Shown: positions 1 through 6,897 of the stretch, piece after piece
How the letters are laid out: each line of letters opens with the position of its first letter
How positions within the stretch are numbered: position 1 is the first letter of the stretch
Source: Bacteroidales bacterium
GTDB lineage: Bacteria; Bacteroidota; Bacteroidia; Bacteroidales; UBA932
Length of the DNA: 12,701 nt
Direction of reading: 5' to 3'
Assembly: GCA_004555145.1 (NCBI GenBank)
Contig: SFJB01000036.1
Span: forward strand, 1 to 12,701
Program-made: the position numbers and the translations under genes
Notes under the pieces: model-generated
Seen by the model: the letters and a program-made list of their open reading frames with translations, nothing else
What the model was told of the DNA's origin: nothing
Databases searched by the model: none

Positions 1-455
1 TAAAAGGGAAACGCTATTTCTCAACCATTCTGAAGTATTATGCCGTTGATTTGGGCTTGAGGAATGCGCGTCTGAACTGGCGTCAGCAGGAGCGTTCACA
101 TCTTATGGAGAATATGGTTTTCAATGATTTAATCCGTAGAGGGTACTCGGTGGATGTGGGCGTCGTGGAACTGGAACGAGTGGTGGAAGGCAAGCGCCAG
201 CAGAGTCAGTACGAGATTGATTTTGTGGTTAATACAGGACAGGGAAAGGTGTATATTCAATCGGCCCTCAATGTTGATACCCCGGAGAAGAAGGCTCAAG
301 AGACCTTCTCGCTCAGGAACACGGGGGACTTCTATCGAAAGATTGTAGTTCTGGACGGTAGCCGTAAGCTGTGGATGGACGAAGACGGTGTTATGTATGT
401 CGGCGTGATTCCGTTTTTGTTGGATAATATTGCTGAGAGTCTTCTTCTGGACTAA
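1..455 (+). CDS. DUF4143-type ATP-binding protein, C-terminal part (5' truncated)
   Basis: The reading frame is open from base 3 to the TAA at 453-455, so the gene enters from outside the window. The TTG at 51 is not a real start, because homologous-looking sequence (KGKRYFSTILKYYAVDLGLRN) continues upstream of it. The pattern of a YFxxxKYYxxDxGLRN stretch, then MENMVFNDL and RRGYSVDVG, then YEIDFVV and YIQSA, is typical of the C-terminal DUF4143 domain of AAA-type ATPases that are abundant accessory genes in Bacteroidota. The E-x-D followed by Q-x-S/A resembles the core of a PD-(D/E)xK nuclease-like fold. The N-terminal P-loop ATPase half is not in the window. The biological role of this family is poorly known and I do not assign one. 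It converges on rsgA with a 16-nt gap. Confidence 0.8.
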   Translation, partial: KGKRYFSTILKYYAVDLGLRNARLNWRQQERSHLMENMVFNDLIRRGYSVDVGVVELERVVEGKRQQSQYEIDFVVNTGQGKVYIQSALNVDTPEKKAQETFSLRNTGDFYRKIVVLDGSRKLWMDEDGVMYVGVIPFLLDNIAESLLLD

Positions 456-471
456 TCCGGAGGGTGCCTTC

Positions 472-1413
472 TTATCTGAACTTCTTGTCTTCTTCGAGCA
501 TTCCGAGATAGGAATTATAGCGCTCGGGGCTGATCAAACCTGCGTCAACTGCGTCTTTTACGGCGCAGCCGGGTTCGTGGGTGTGGGTGCAGGGCATAAA
601 GCGGCAATTGTCGGCATAGCGCAGCATCTCAGGAAAGTATTTTGAGATTTCCTCCTTCTCCAGTTCCACGAGTCCGAAACCTCTTATGCCCGGAGTGTCT
701 ATCAGATATCCTCCGCTACCCAGGCGGTACATCTCATAAAGGGACGTGGTGTGTTTGCCCTGTAGGTGAGCGCTGGAAATCTTGCCTATTTTGGGGTTGA
801 GACCCGGGTCCAGTGCCTTTATCAGACTGGATTTGCCTACTCCCGATTCTCCTGAGAAAAGACTCAATTTGCCGCGGCAAAGCCCGCGCAGTTCGTCCAC
901 ACCCTCTCCGCTGCGTGCGGAGCAGGGGATTACCTTGTAGCCCGCCCCCTCGTAAATGTCTATGAATGAGCGCATCTGCTCTTCAGCTGCTGATCTGTAT
1001 ATGTCCACCTTGTTCAAGGCAATCACGGCCGGTATGCCATAGACTTCGCAGGTCACCAGAATCCTGTCGAGGAAGGGCAACTTGATCTCGGGGAAGTAGA
1101 GGCTCACGGTAATGACTGCCTGGTCCAGGTTGGCTGCGATTACATGCGACTGCTTGGAGAGATTGGTGGACTTTCTGACAAGATGGTTCTTGCGGGGAAG
1201 AATCTCAGTAATCAGCGCTGGGTTCTGCTCATCGGCTTCGTCAGGAGCCTCGAAGAGCACCCTGTCTCCCACGGCAACAGGATTGGTGGACGCACTCCGC
1301 TCCAGGCGCACCTTTCCTCTGAGGACTGCCGGGAACGGATCCCATTCCGGGAGACGGCTCAGCAGGAAGTGGCTGCCCGCATTCTTGATTACTGTTGCCT
1401 CTCCCTGCCTCAT
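472..1413 (-). CDS. rsgA: Ribosome small subunit-dependent GTPase A (RsgA)
   Basis: This 313-residue protein is a circularly permuted GTPase that acts in late maturation of the 30S ribosomal subunit. The order of motifs shows the permutation: an N-terminal OB-fold region (about 1-85), G4 NKVD at 134-137, G5 CSAR at 164-167, the P-loop GESGVGKSS at 188-196, the G2 threonines near HTT at 221-223, and G3 DTPG at 239-242. A C-terminal zinc-binding knuckle follows, with C270, C275, H277 and C283. Length is normal for the family and all key residues are present. The ATG start overlaps the stop codon of the upstream polyprenyl synthase gene by 4 nt (ATGA), which suggests translational coupling. It is the last gene of the minus-strand cluster. 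Confidence 0.97.
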   Translation of the reverse strand: MRQGEATVIKNAGSHFLLSRLPEWDPFPAVLRGKVRLERSASTNPVAVGDRVLFEAPDEADEQNPALITEILPRKNHLVRKSTNLSKQSHVIAANLDQAVITVSLYFPEIKLPFLDRILVTCEVYGIPAVIALNKVDIYRSAAEEQMRSFIDIYEGAGYKVIPCSARSGEGVDELRGLCRGKLSLFSGESGVGKSSLIKALDPGLNPKIGKISSAHLQGKHTTSLYEMYRLGSGGYLIDTPGIRGFGLVELEKEEISKYFPEMLRYADNCRFMPCTHTHEPGCAVKDAVDAGLISPERYNSYLGMLEEDKKFR

Positions 1414-2390
1414 CTGGCCCTACCTACGAGTTTTTCCGCAAAATTGCGGAGCATTTCTATGTTCTCAGGCTTCAGCCCTATGTTGGATACAGCCTCCAGA
1501 GCCTTCCAGGTGAAACCGGCAATCTCTATCTTTGCGTCGCTGTCCACGGCGCAGTCGGTATAGTATTTTTTGACCTTTCCGATCTTTGCCTCACGGCTGT
1601 TACTGTCGTCTGCAAGTTCGCCGAAAGCCTTCAGGAAGCCCTCCCTGTCATCGGTCTTCTCGAGAGTGCGGACGGTCAGCCAGCTCTTCTTTCCGTTGAC
1701 TATGTCTCCTCCTATCGGCTTGCCGAAGACTTTTTCGTCTCCGAAAGCATCCAGATAGTCGTCAGCAACCTGGAATGCCATTCCGAGTTCGTAGCCGTAA
1801 TTGTACAAGGCCTTGCAGACCTCTTCAGAGGCTCCGCCTATAATGGCGCCCATTTCGGCTGAGCAGGCAAGCAGAACAGCTGTCTTCAGGCCTATCATCT
1901 TCCTGTAGTCTTCCATCGGAACTTCGCTCTCCGATTCGAAGTCCATATCGTACTGCTGGCCGTCGCAGACCTGGGCGGCGGTGGTGGAAAACAGTGACAT
2001 CACCCTGCCGAGCACCTCGTGAGGAGCCTTGGAGATGCGCCTGTATGCGTCTATGAGCATCACGTCTCCGGAAAGGATGGCCGTATCCTCATTCCACTTC
2101 TTCCATACCGTAGGCATACCGCGGCGAAGAGGAGAGTGGTCCATTATGTCGTCATGCATGAGGGTGAAGGAATGGAATACCTCCAGAGCCGTGGCAGGGG
2201 AGATTATGCCTTCGTCGAACTCGTCGCGGAAAAATGAGTACGTGGTCAGACAGAGGCTGGGGCGTACCCTCTTGCCTCCGATTTCAATCATATATCTGAG
2301 CGGGTCGTAAAGTCCTTTCGGCTCCCTGGTGAACTCGATGTCCCTGAACATCCTCTTCACCTGCTCGCAAATCTGCTTCTCGCTTATCAT
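1410..2390 (-). CDS. Polyprenyl (geranylgeranyl/longer) diphosphate synthase
   Basis: This is an all-alpha trans-prenyltransferase that adds isopentenyl diphosphate units to an allylic primer, supplying the chain for quinones or other isoprenoids. Counting from the ATG at 2390 it has 326 residues. The substrate motif GGKRVRP lies at 38-44, the first aspartate-rich motif DDIMD at 80-84 followed by a paired arginine at 89-90, and the second aspartate-rich motif DDYLD at 210-214, with GKKSW just after. The first motif lacks the two-residue insertion of bacterial farnesyl synthases. An aromatic residue (F75) sits five positions before it, a position that limits chain length in characterised type I geranylgeranyl synthases, so a product near C20 is possible. 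A TTG at 2405 would add five residues and overlap the upstream stop. I prefer the ATG because it gives the usual family N-terminus. Confidence 0.93.
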   Translation of the reverse strand: MISEKQICEQVKRMFRDIEFTREPKGLYDPLRYMIEIGGKRVRPSLCLTTYSFFRDEFDEGIISPATALEVFHSFTLMHDDIMDHSPLRRGMPTVWKKWNEDTAILSGDVMLIDAYRRISKAPHEVLGRVMSLFSTTAAQVCDGQQYDMDFESESEVPMEDYRKMIGLKTAVLLACSAEMGAIIGGASEEVCKALYNYGYELGMAFQVADDYLDAFGDEKVFGKPIGGDIVNGKKSWLTVRTLEKTDDREGFLKAFGELADDSNSREAKIGKVKKYYTDCAVDSDAKIEIAGFTWKALEAVSNIGLKPENIEMLRNFAEKLVGRAR

Positions 2391-2401
2391 AGTGCTATCA
2401 A

Positions 2402-3664
2402 TCAATTGTCCTTTTCTTTCCAGATGTATATCTTGTCTCCGCGGCGCAACCTTCTGTCAGGGCATATCGACGGGTCCACGGCCACCGAGCACCTCACGCC
2501 CTTCCCTGCCGTCTGGGCGGGTTTCAGATTGACCCTCATATCCTCCACGGTGAACTCGACCACGCCTGTGGTGGCTCCAATCGCCATTGCCCTGTCTCCT
2601 ATGTTCAAAGGGCAGGATTCCACGGAAATCTCAACTACCCCTATGCGGTCGAACCAGTTGCTCACCTTGCCGCAGTAAACCTTTTTCAGCGTGGCCTGGG
2701 AACCGTAAACCTCGCTCCACTGCCCGAGATATGCACCCTGGTAGTAGCCGTCCCAGAAGCCCCGGTTGAATACTTCCGCCAACTCGCCCTTCAGGGAAGC
2801 GGCAAGCTCAGGCGTGTAGCTTCCGTCGCATACCGCGTCCGCGGCCCTGCGGTAGCAGGAGGCGCAGCGCTTGACGTACTCCGCCGACCTCGCCCGTCCC
2901 TCGATCTTGAACACCCTTACCCCGCTCTCTATTATGCGGTCCATGAAATCTATGGTGCACAGGTCTTTCGGGGACATTATGTACTTGTTGTCAATGTTCA
3001 GCTTGTTGCCGGTTTCTAGGTCGGTGACTTCATAACCCCGGCGGCATACCTGGTAGCAGGCGCCCCTGTTCGCGGATGCGCCGTAAGTGTGCAGCGAGAG
3101 GTAGCATTTGCCGCTGATGGCCATGCACAATGCGCCGTGGGCGAACATCTCTATGCGCACGAGTTGCCCCGACGGGCCGCAAATCGATTCGCGCACAATG
3201 GTGTCGTGTATGTCCTTGACCTGGTCGAGGTTCAACTCCCTTGCAAGTACGACCACATCGGCGAAACGGGCATAGAACCTGAGCGCTTCCACGTTGGATA
3301 TGGAAAGTTGGGTGGAGATGTGCACCTCCAGACCTATGCTGCGGCAGTAGCTGATTGCCGCCATATCGGATGCGATGATGGCATCCACACCGGCGCTCTT
3401 TGCATAATCCAGCGCCTCGCGCATTGCGGGGAGGTCTTCCTGGTAGAGCACTATGTTGAGGGTGAGATATGACTTCACCCCGGCTTCGCGGCATATCTTC
3501 ACGACCTCCGGCAGGTCCTCAGGCGCAAAATTGTTGGCCGAATGGCTGCGCATATTCAACTGCCCCACCCCGAAATACACGGAATCGGCGCCGCCCTGGA
3601 TGGCTGCGTGCAGACATTCGAAATTGCCCGCCGGGGCCATAATTTCCAATTCTTTCCTTTCCAT
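2402..3664 (-). CDS. U32-family protein (TrhP/YegQ-like, probable tRNA or rRNA hydroxylation factor)
   Basis: This 420-residue protein belongs to family U32, long annotated as collagenase-like peptidases. Studied bacterial members act in RNA or ubiquinone hydroxylation (TrhP, RlhA, UbiU/UbiV). The N-terminus MAPAGNFECLHAAIQGGADSVYFG (residues 9-32) begins the TIM-barrel-like domain. The conserved core carries C180, C187, C203, C207 and C236. The spacing of C180, C187 and C203 resembles iron-sulfur ligands in UbiU, so an Fe-S cluster is a reasonable inference. FKIEGRARSAEY at 252-263 is a family hallmark. A beta-rich C-terminal domain (about 320-420) fits TrhP-like members. No protease catalytic motif is visible. 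It lies 17 nt after recO, and a TATCTTTG element sits 4 nt before its ATG. Which RNA or substrate it modifies cannot be told from sequence. Confidence 0.9.
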   Translation of the reverse strand: MERKELEIMAPAGNFECLHAAIQGGADSVYFGVGQLNMRSHSANNFAPEDLPEVVKICREAGVKSYLTLNIVLYQEDLPAMREALDYAKSAGVDAIIASDMAAISYCRSIGLEVHISTQLSISNVEALRFYARFADVVVLARELNLDQVKDIHDTIVRESICGPSGQLVRIEMFAHGALCMAISGKCYLSLHTYGASANRGACYQVCRRGYEVTDLETGNKLNIDNKYIMSPKDLCTIDFMDRIIESGVRVFKIEGRARSAEYVKRCASCYRRAADAVCDGSYTPELAASLKGELAEVFNRGFWDGYYQGAYLGQWSEVYGSQATLKKVYCGKVSNWFDRIGVVEISVESCPLNIGDRAMAIGATTGVVEFTVEDMRVNLKPAQTAGKGVRCSVAVDPSICPDRRLRRGDKIYIWKEKDN

Positions 3665-3668
3665 GACG

Positions 3669-3676
3669 CAAAGATA
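3669..3676 (-). promoter_or_regulatory. Putative Bacteroidota -7 promoter element upstream of the U32 gene
   Basis: On the minus strand this reads TATCTTTG, an exact match to the Bacteroidota sigma-ABfr -7 consensus TAnnTTTG. It ends only 4 nt before the U32 ATG, so a transcript from it would be leaderless or nearly so. I see no clear TTTG-like -33 element about 20 nt upstream, inside the end of recO. It may be an internal operon promoter, or chance. Confidence 0.4.
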
Positions 3677-3681
3677 TGAAA

Positions 3682-4356
3682 TTATTCAAAGAGTTCCCGC
3701 AGGACAGACAGGGAACGGATGTTTACAGGGAAGTCAAGATGGTAGGAGAGGTAGCGTATTAGCGAAGAAGCGATTTCATTGCGGCTGCGTCCGTTGAGGG
3801 GAAGCAGCATGCAGCTTGCGAAGTCGGAGCGAAGCAGAGCCCCTATGTTCTGGAGCTGCTCCCCGGCGAATGGGGCGAGGTCTTCGAGGCGCGGGGAGAA
3901 TCCCAGGGCGACTGCAAGTTCCAGCAGGAAGCGCAGGTGGTAGTTGCTGCAAGTGCCCGGAAGCGCATCCAAGGTCAGTGCGACGCCCTTGCACCAGTCA
4001 TAGAGCCCGTCCTCGTATGTCCCTTCACGCAATGTGCGGAAGAGCACTTCGCTCATGAACATACTCATCGCGTTCTTGAAAACATTGGTGCGGACACCGT
4101 CAAGGGAATGCAGGGAACTTACGTTCCTGATGCGCCAAAGCTCGCTGCGGCTGTTTTCCTGTACCTCGCCTTCGAGTATGTTCATGGGCTGGTAAAGGGC
4201 CATGCCCCTTCCTCCGGAAACGCTTGTGATAAAGCTCCGCCTCCCGAATTCGCGGCTCAGGGTGTGGAGCACCAGTGAACTGTCCCTGGTCTTGGTGCTG
4301 TTGAGGAGTATGAATTCAGTGCCTGTCAATACCGTCTTGTACTCAGCGGATGTCAA
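3682..4356 (-). CDS. recO: DNA repair protein RecO
   Basis: RecO helps load RecA at gaps and anneals strands in the RecFOR recombinational repair pathway. The N-terminal part, with FILLNSTKTRDSSLVLHTL and then GRRSFITS, has the pattern of the RecO OB fold. A helical domain follows, and the C-terminal YHLDFPVNIRSLSVLRELFE matches the usual RecO ending. The region where some RecO proteins carry a four-cysteine zinc site lacks a cysteine cluster here. There is no ATG start. The longest reading uses a TTG at 4356, directly after an in-frame TGA and overlapping the S41 gene by 14 nt. A second TTG at 4329 gives a 215-residue protein whose N-terminus aligns better with RecO and leaves a 13-nt gap. 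I give the longer version, but the shorter is at least as likely. Confidence 0.9.
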   Translation of the reverse strand: MTSAEYKTVLTGTEFILLNSTKTRDSSLVLHTLSREFGRRSFITSVSGGRGMALYQPMNILEGEVQENSRSELWRIRNVSSLHSLDGVRTNVFKNAMSMFMSEVLFRTLREGTYEDGLYDWCKGVALTLDALPGTCSNYHLRFLLELAVALGFSPRLEDLAPFAGEQLQNIGALLRSDFASCMLLPLNGRSRNEIASSLIRYLSYHLDFPVNIRSLSVLRELFE

Positions 4357-5962
4357 TCAGAGGACTCTCCAAAGCCTTTTTAAGTACTTCGTCGTAGCGA
4401 AGGCGCAGTTTTACTCCAGCTTCCTGGAAGTAGTATCGGACTACGATTTCTTCCTCGAGGAAAGGAGTGATTTCGTCCTTCTTGAGCCTCAGGAAATCTT
4501 CCTTTTCAATTTCTATGGACCTGGCCAAGCTGTCCAGCTGGCTTGCAAGGCCATCTGCAAGACCGTCCTTTTCGAGTTCCTCCTTCATCCTGTCGAAATA
4601 TGCCTTGGCCGTGGACCTGTAGTCGAAGTCTCTGCCTTTCGCATACTCCACGAAGTCCTCGTACTCTTCGTCGCTGAGCCGGAACTCTTCCACCGGTGGG
4701 ATGCTCTCGTGCCGGCGCACATACTCCATGGCATATTGCTCAAGTATTCCGTATGCAGCAAGAGCATAGGTGATGCGGCTGTATTCCTTGTCCTTTATGA
4801 TTACGTCAGGGGTGATGCCGCCTCCGTCGCGCACAATCCTTCCGTGGGCGGTCCTGAACTCACTGGTGAGGGAATCTGGGATGTGTCCCACGCTGCCGTC
4901 CTCGTTGCGGCGGGAGTAGTCGTATGCCTGCACGCAGCGCCCGGATGGGGTGTAGTACTTGGCTGTAGTGACTTTGAGCTCGCCGCCGTAAGGCAGGCTC
5001 CGTATGCTCTGCACGAGCCCCTTGCCGTAGGTCTTGGTGCCCATAATCGTGGCCCTGTCCATATCCTGGAGAGATCCGGACACGATTTCGGAAGCCGAAG
5101 CCGAGCCTGAGTCCACGAGCACTATCAGCGGCATCCTTGTGTCCACCGGCTCTTTTCTGGTGTGCAGGGAATAGCTGGAAGAAGGCTCGCGTCCCTTGGA
5201 ACTTACGACCAGCGAACCCTTCGGGACGAAAATTGACACTACCTCGGCCGCTTCCTCCATAAGGCCGCCTCCGTTGCCGCGCAGGTCCAGCACCAGCTTC
5301 TGCATACCCTGCTTTTTCAGCTTGAGCACGGCTTTCCTGACGTCATCGCCTATGCCTTCGGTGAATCCGGTCTGCAGAATGTACCCGGTGGTGGAGTCGA
5401 GCATGCCGGCATACGCAAGGTCCGGGATGCGTATGCGCTCGCGGGTCACTTCGATGTCCACGATTTCCCCGCTGTAAACCTTCTTGACCTTGAATACCAC
5501 CCTGCTTCCCGGCTCTCCCTTCATCCGGTCACTGCATTCCTGGGAGTTCAGCCCGTGCACGCTCTTGCCGTCGATTGCGAGGATTTCGTCGCCGCAATGC
5601 AGTCCGAACTTCTCTGCCGGGGAGTTCTTGTAGGGCTCGTTGATGATTACGTTTCCTTGCAGCTCAGGTTTGTAGATTACTGCGCCTATGCCGCCGTAAC
5701 TCTTGTTTATCATCATCTGAAGGTCCTCGTGCTCCTCTTCCGGAATATAGACCGTATATGGGTCAAGCCCTGCGAGCATGGCATCCACCCCAAGGCGTTC
5801 TATCTTGTCTAGCGGAAGGCTGTCCACGTATGATTTCGTCAGCTCCTTCAAAAGGGCGCTGTGGATTTCAGTCCATTTCCCGAGCCTGAAGTTCTCGGAT
5901 TGTGCGCTGCAGAGGCTGCACGCCAACACGCAGGCGCTTATGGCAATAATTCGGAGTTTCAT
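4343..5962 (-). CDS. S41-family C-terminal processing protease (Prc/CtpA type)
   Basis: This 539-residue serine protease probably trims or degrades envelope proteins outside the cytoplasmic membrane. Residues 1-20 form a signal peptide, with possible signal peptidase I cleavage after CSA. The VLAC at 12-15 also loosely fits a lipobox, so lipidation is possible. A PDZ domain covers about 85-165 (GGIGAVIY, then SPAEKFGLHCGDEILAIDG). The protease core runs about 180-345: DLRGNGGG at 226-233, then catalytic S289 in SGSASASE, D300, and K314 in KTYGKG. The Ser-to-Lys and Ser-to-Asp spacings (25 and 11) equal those I recall for E. coli Prc. A charged, mostly helical C-terminal extension of about 150 residues follows. 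It starts 12 nt after the DMT permease gene. It could be involved in lipoprotein or cell-wall enzyme turnover, but its substrate is not visible. Confidence 0.95.
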   Translation of the reverse strand: MKLRIIAISACVLACSLCSAQSENFRLGKWTEIHSALLKELTKSYVDSLPLDKIERLGVDAMLAGLDPYTVYIPEEEHEDLQMMINKSYGGIGAVIYKPELQGNVIINEPYKNSPAEKFGLHCGDEILAIDGKSVHGLNSQECSDRMKGEPGSRVVFKVKKVYSGEIVDIEVTRERIRIPDLAYAGMLDSTTGYILQTGFTEGIGDDVRKAVLKLKKQGMQKLVLDLRGNGGGLMEEAAEVVSIFVPKGSLVVSSKGREPSSSYSLHTRKEPVDTRMPLIVLVDSGSASASEIVSGSLQDMDRATIMGTKTYGKGLVQSIRSLPYGGELKVTTAKYYTPSGRCVQAYDYSRRNEDGSVGHIPDSLTSEFRTAHGRIVRDGGGITPDVIIKDKEYSRITYALAAYGILEQYAMEYVRRHESIPPVEEFRLSDEEYEDFVEYAKGRDFDYRSTAKAYFDRMKEELEKDGLADGLASQLDSLARSIEIEKEDFLRLKKDEITPFLEEEIVVRYYFQEAGVKLRLRYDEVLKKALESPLIDIR

Positions 5963-5974
5963 ATAAGATTCGTT

Positions 5975-6820
5975 TTATGATGCGAACAAAAGCAATGCGA
6001 GACCTGCAAGCATTATGCCCAAATCCAGAGCTTTGTCGCGAATGTTGTGCTCCCTGAAGAGCAGGGCTCCTCCCAGGAAGGTGATAATCACTGAACTGCG
6101 CCTGATCATCGAAATCACTGACAGCAATGCCCCGTCCTGCTTTACCGCGAAGAAGTAGAGGGCGTCGGCTGCGGTGATGAGCACGGCTATGACAAGCAGG
6201 GTCCAGTCGGGCTTGAAGCGCCCTATGGATTCCTTGTCGTGGAGGTATTTGACGAGCATCACGAGGGCGAGCACCGCGGTGATGTAGACATTGGCCCAAC
6301 TCTGCACGAAGAGCGGTTCGAGGGTCTTGAGTATGAACTTGTCATACAGGGCGCTGGCTGAGCCGCTGATGATGGACAGACACATCCATGCAACACCCTT
6401 GCTGCGGGAGAAACGTATGCCTTCCTTGCGGCTGGAACGCCCAAGAAAGTAAAGGGCTCCGATTACCAGAACCACTCCCAGCCATTGCAGCAGGTTGAGT
6501 CTCTCCCCGAAGAGTATGATGGAAAAGATGACCACGAACATAGGCCTGGAGGCCTTCATCGTGCTGGCGGTGGTGAGGGGAAGGTGCTTCAGTGCGATGA
6601 GCCCCGATATCCAGGAAGTTGACACCAAAACCGCTTTGACGATCATTTTGAGATGGTCCTGAAGCGAGCCGGCGCTCAAAAAGGGGCAGAGGAAAAGGGC
6701 GGTCATGGCAGTGGAGCACAGAAGTATCCAGTAAACGCCGTTTTTCTTCAGCGCCTGCTTCTTCGCTATGTCATACAATCCCAGCAGAACTGCGGAACAT
6801 ACGGTGAGTGTGAGCCACAT
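5975..6820 (-). CDS. EamA/DMT-superfamily permease
   Basis: This 281-residue integral inner-membrane protein has about ten hydrophobic segments, arranged as two five-helix halves joined by a basic linker near 127-142. Approximate segments are 2-17, 30-50, 60-77, 90-105, 112-127, 142-158, 172-191, 206-224, 233-252 and 265-280. The two halves show the internal repeat of the EamA family: segment four of the first half ends in FGERL (104-108) and the matching position of the second half reads FRE (255-257). Such proteins export or exchange small metabolites, but substrate cannot be predicted. It is the first gene of the minus-strand cluster, and an exact -7 promoter box lies about 26 nt upstream of its ATG. 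Confidence 0.9.
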   Translation of the reverse strand: MWLTLTVCSAVLLGLYDIAKKQALKKNGVYWILLCSTAMTALFLCPFLSAGSLQDHLKMIVKAVLVSTSWISGLIALKHLPLTTASTMKASRPMFVVIFSIILFGERLNLLQWLGVVLVIGALYFLGRSSRKEGIRFSRSKGVAWMCLSIISGSASALYDKFILKTLEPLFVQSWANVYITAVLALVMLVKYLHDKESIGRFKPDWTLLVIAVLITAADALYFFAVKQDGALLSVISMIRRSSVIITFLGGALLFREHNIRDKALDLGIMLAGLALLLFAS

Positions 6821-6846
6821 TGTTTTTATCGTTAAAATTCAAGGCT

Positions 6847-6854
6847 CAAATATA
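6847..6854 (-). promoter_or_regulatory. Putative -7 promoter element for the six-gene minus-strand operon
   Basis: The minus strand reads TATATTTG, an exact TAnnTTTG match. It lies about 26 nt before the DMT permease ATG, giving a plausible leader of roughly 20 nt. About 19-23 nt further upstream is TTTATGG, a weak candidate for the TTTG-type -33 element. Position at the head of a tightly packed gene cluster supports a promoter role. It shares the 77-nt divergent intergenic region with uvrA. Confidence 0.6.
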
Positions 6855-6874
6855 CTAAATTAATCGCTATTCCA

Positions 6875-6893
6875 TAAATTTTGTGCATCTTTG
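6875..6893 (+). promoter_or_regulatory. Possible uvrA promoter region, imperfect -7 elements
   Basis: Two imperfect TAnnTTTG candidates lie here on the plus strand. TAAATTTTG (6875-6883) has one extra base between TA and TTTG. CATCTTTG (6886-6893) differs only at the first base. The second would place transcription start at or beside the uvrA ATG. No convincing -33 element was seen for either. Some promoter must exist in this gap because the flanking genes diverge. Confidence 0.35.
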
Positions 6894-6897
6894 CCGG

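Noticed and set aside
456..471. Possible shared terminator between the DUF4143 gene and rsgA.
   Set aside because: The 16-nt gap has no stem-loop or T-run that I could find.
4202..5110. A 302-codon plus-strand open frame opposite the S41 protease and recO.
   Set aside because: It is antisense to genes with full catalytic motifs, has no recognisable domain and spans a gene junction.
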